In this document: in pieces, positions 61,975 to 64,000 of the stretch
How positions within the stretch are numbered: the stretch's first letter is position 1
Layout: each line of letters opens with the position of its first letter
Origin: an uncultured Spirochaetaceae bacterium
GTDB taxonomy: Bacteria; Spirochaetota; Spirochaetia; Sphaerochaetales; Sphaerochaetaceae
Direction: 5' to 3'
Length of the DNA stretch: 64,000 nucleotides
Assembly: GCA_944389975.1 (NCBI GenBank)
Contig: CALXOH010000044.1
Coordinates: 33,782 to 97,781 of the forward strand
Program-made: the position numbers and the translations under genes
Notes under the pieces: model-generated
Told to the model about the DNA's origin: nothing
Seen by the model: only the letters and a program-made list of their open reading frames with translations
Databases searched by the model: none

Positions 61975-63624
61975 ATGGTGGAACCACTTGTCAGCAACAA
62001 TAAGATCAAAAGGGAAGGACCTGTGGTCCTTGTTATCATGGATGGAGTAGGATACGGGAAGTATCAGGAAGGGGATGCAGTGAAGGCTGCAATGACTTCA
62101 AACCTCGACCAGCTTCTGTCGTCTTGTCCGAATACAAAACTCAAAGCTCACGGACTTGCTGTCGGACTGCCAAGCGATGACGATATGGGAAACAGCGAAG
62201 TAGGGCACAACGCTATGGGCGCGGGTCGTGTATTCTCACAGGGTGCAAAACTCGTAGGTGAGTCCATTTCAAGCGGCAAGATGTATCAGGGGGATACTTG
62301 GAAAAAGCTTATTGGTAACGTAATCAAGAACAATTCCACCCTTCATTTCATCGGGCTTCTCTCCGACGGAAACGTCCATTCGAACATCGAACACTTGAAG
62401 AAGATGATCGTTGAAGCAAAGAAGGAAGGAGTAAAGAAAGTAAGGGTGCACGCTCTTCTTGACGGAAGGGATGTGGGGGAGATGTCAGCTCTCGATTACT
62501 TCGATCCTTTCCAAAGCTTTCTGGATGACCTTTCCAAAGACTCCGATTTCGATGCAAGGATCGCCTCAGGCGGCGGAAGAATGGTGATCACCATGGATCG
62601 CTACAACGCAAACTGGGAGATGGTCGAGAAAGGATGGCACACGCATGTCCTTGGAGACGGAAGGCTCTTCAATTCGGCTCATGAAGCTATTGAGACGCTG
62701 AGAAAGGAGACTGGAGCAATCGACCAGGATCTCCCTCCATTTGTAATCGGGGAGAACGGCAAACCAGTTGGTACGATAGAGGACGGGGATTCCGTGATAC
62801 TCTTCAATTTCCGCGGAGATAGGGCGATCGAGATATCAAAGGCGTTCGATGAGAAGGATTTCAAGGAGTTTGATCGAAAGCGCTATCCGAAGGTCGAGTA
62901 CGCTGGAATGATGGAGTACGACGGCGATCTGCACATTCCGAGCCAGTATCTCGTCTCACCTCCCCAGATAGACAGGACTCTTGCAGAGTACCTTTGCGCA
63001 ACAGGTGTGAAGCAGTTCAGCATATCAGAGACTCAGAAGTTCGGTCACGTGACTTACTTCTTCAACGGAAACAGATCCGGAAAGTTCGATGATAAACTTG
63101 AGGAGTACGTTGAGATCCCTTCGGACAAGGTTCCTTTCGAGGAAAGGCCTTGGATGAAGTGTGCTGAGATTGCAGATCGCGTGATCGACGAGATCGAGAA
63201 CGGGAATTGGGATCTGATCAAACTGAACTTCCCTAACGGCGATATGGTAGGTCACACAGGAGTGTTTGAAGCTGTCGTATGTTCTATGGAAGCGATGGAT
63301 ATCCAGATCGGAAGGATTCGCGATGCAGTCAAGAAGAAAGGCGGAGTGATGATAGTCACTGCAGACCATGGCAACGCGGATGACATGTTCGAACACGACA
63401 AGAAAGGTGGAGTGAAGAGAAAGGAGAACGGAGAGCCGAAGGCCAAGACAAGCCACTCTTTGAATCCGGTGCCTCTGATCATATTCGATCCGGCATATAA
63501 TGGAGAGTATTCATTGACCCTGAACGAAGGGCTTGGAATATCCAGTGTAGCTGCAACGCTGATGGAGTTCCTTGGCTATGTTCCTCCAAAGGATTACGAC
63601 AAGAGCGTGATAAACCTCAATTGA
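61975..63624 (+). CDS. gpmI: Phosphoglycerate mutase, cofactor-independent
   Basis: A 549-residue Mn-dependent enzyme interconverting 3- and 2-phosphoglycerate. VVLVIMDGVGYGKY holds the first metal Asp, DDDMGNSEVGHNAMG the catalytic Ser, and VTADHGNADDM the second metal set. IKLNFPNGDMVGHTG is also typical. The start follows GGAGG. Confidence 0.96.
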   Translation: MVEPLVSNNKIKREGPVVLVIMDGVGYGKYQEGDAVKAAMTSNLDQLLSSCPNTKLKAHGLAVGLPSDDDMGNSEVGHNAMGAGRVFSQGAKLVGESISSGKMYQGDTWKKLIGNVIKNNSTLHFIGLLSDGNVHSNIEHLKKMIVEAKKEGVKKVRVHALLDGRDVGEMSALDYFDPFQSFLDDLSKDSDFDARIASGGGRMVITMDRYNANWEMVEKGWHTHVLGDGRLFNSAHEAIETLRKETGAIDQDLPPFVIGENGKPVGTIEDGDSVILFNFRGDRAIEISKAFDEKDFKEFDRKRYPKVEYAGMMEYDGDLHIPSQYLVSPPQIDRTLAEYLCATGVKQFSISETQKFGHVTYFFNGNRSGKFDDKLEEYVEIPSDKVPFEERPWMKCAEIADRVIDEIENGNWDLIKLNFPNGDMVGHTGVFEAVVCSMEAMDIQIGRIRDAVKKKGGVMIVTADHGNADDMFEHDKKGGVKRKENGEPKAKTSHSLNPVPLIIFDPAYNGEYSLTLNEGLGISSVAATLMEFLGYVPPKDYDKSVINLN

Positions 63625-63631
63625 GTTTGAT

Positions 63632-63660
63632 GTGTCCGGGTATCCCCCGGGCACTTTTTA
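63632..63660 (+). terminator. gpmI terminator
   Basis: Nine-bp stem GTGTCCGGG/CCCGGGCAC (one G-T pair) with a 5-nt loop and T5, 8 bp past the stop. Confidence 0.85.
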
Positions 63661-63728
63661 TAAGATGTTCTCTTAAGAAAGCGCGGAAAATCTCCTCTCA
63701 GGAATACAGAACCGGTGCGTGTGAACTA

Positions 63729-63760
63729 CTCCATCCTTTGCTAATGCGTAGAGGATGGAG
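63729..63760 (-). repeat. Hairpin over the tnpB stop codon
   Basis: Perfect 9-bp arms CTCCATCCT/AGGATGGAG around a 14-nt loop that contains the tnpB stop. It is at the position where IS200/IS605 elements carry right-end hairpins and the scaffold of the TnpB guide RNA. Confidence 0.5.
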
Positions 63761-64000
63761 CTTCCGGCTTCATCGCAGAACGCTTCCATGCCTCATACGA
63801 GGCATCGAAGTCTGACTTCCGCTCCACCGGAGTACGCTTCTGTTCCGGAAGCGTGCAGGCTATCTCATGCCCGCCTGCAAGAAGCAGCGTTTTCGCACTC
63901 TTTACATCACGATCCCCGGTATACCCGCACGCCGGGCATGCAAACACCCTGTCAGAGAGAGTGATGTCTTCATTCACGTACCCGCAGATACACATCTTCG
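63741..64000 (-). mobile_element. tnpB: TnpB/OrfB-type nuclease, C-terminal part (IS200/IS605-like)
   Basis: The last ~86 residues are visible; the rest lies beyond the right edge. It shows the zinc-finger and RuvC-III region LSDRVFACPACGYTGDRDVKS with the catalytic Asp retained in DRD. The first Cys pair reads MCICG, with one residue between the Cys instead of two, and the usual Asn after DRD-x is Lys. Whether the element is complete cannot be seen. Confidence 0.8.

Noticed and set aside
1..64000. CRISPR arrays, prophage or complete insertion sequences
   Set aside because: No spaced direct repeats, integrase or phage structural genes were seen; only the TnpB fragment at the right edge is mobile-like.

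Overview
This window looks like the replication-origin region of a spirochaete chromosome, probably near Sphaerochaetaceae or Treponemataceae. That assignment is inference. It rests on a cyclophilin-FKBP fusion protein, the arabinose/YtfQ-type transport set, the style of the proteins and moderate GC content; no rRNA is present to settle it. Coding density is high. Many same-strand genes overlap by 1-14 bp, and several convergent pairs overlap at their 3' ends.

Layout. 1-3.1 kb: 5' part of htpG, a ROK-type regulator, a lipoprotein and a candidate small RNA. 3.2-7.2 kb: a molybdenum operon (moeA-like, mogA, modABC) behind an 18-bp palindrome. 7.2-15.3 kb: mixed metabolism (flavodoxin-like protein, purine nucleoside phosphorylase, altronate dehydratase, deoC, a membrane-anchored Nudix protein, aldo/keto reductase, YigZ/IMPACT protein, M28 peptidase). 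15.4-15.8 kb: four tRNA genes (three Ser, one Arg with the rare GCG anticodon). 16.8-26.5 kb: an L-arabinose operon (YtfQ-type ABC importer plus araA, araB, araD) with an upstream LacI-family regulator. 26.5-29.3 kb: tRNA-Ser, SRP RNA, dnaX, ybaB and recR in the classical order. dnaX carries an A9 tract that could give a tau/gamma frameshift. 29.3-33.9 kb: a peptide-type ABC importer without ATPase genes, next to a trehalase-like glycosidase. 34-38 kb: diacylglycerol kinase-like protein, dipeptidase, unknown protein, TraB protein. 38-42.1 kb: parA-parB-immunophilin-radA operon.

42.2-63.7 kb is the origin domain: nfuA; an AT-rich gap with three parS sites; gyrB-gyrA leftward; dnaA rightward; an oriC with about eleven DnaA-box-like sites between dnaA and dnaN; recF, a DUF721/DciA-like gene, rpmH, rnpA, yidC and jag; a rubrerythrin-PerR operon; a second, smaller cluster of DnaA-box-like sites; then rsmE, a C-terminal processing protease, lgt, an Xaa-Pro aminopeptidase and gpmI. 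The right edge holds the 3' end of a TnpB-type gene with a hairpin over its stop codon.

The most unusual signal is in the promoters. At least eight genes that start transcription units lack a Shine-Dalgarno sequence and have a -10-like hexamer exactly 6-7 nt before the ATG, some with a -35 at 17 bp spacing. This predicts leaderless mRNAs. Operon-internal genes, by contrast, usually carry clear GGAGG-type sites. All functional calls come from reading the sequence; no database search was run.
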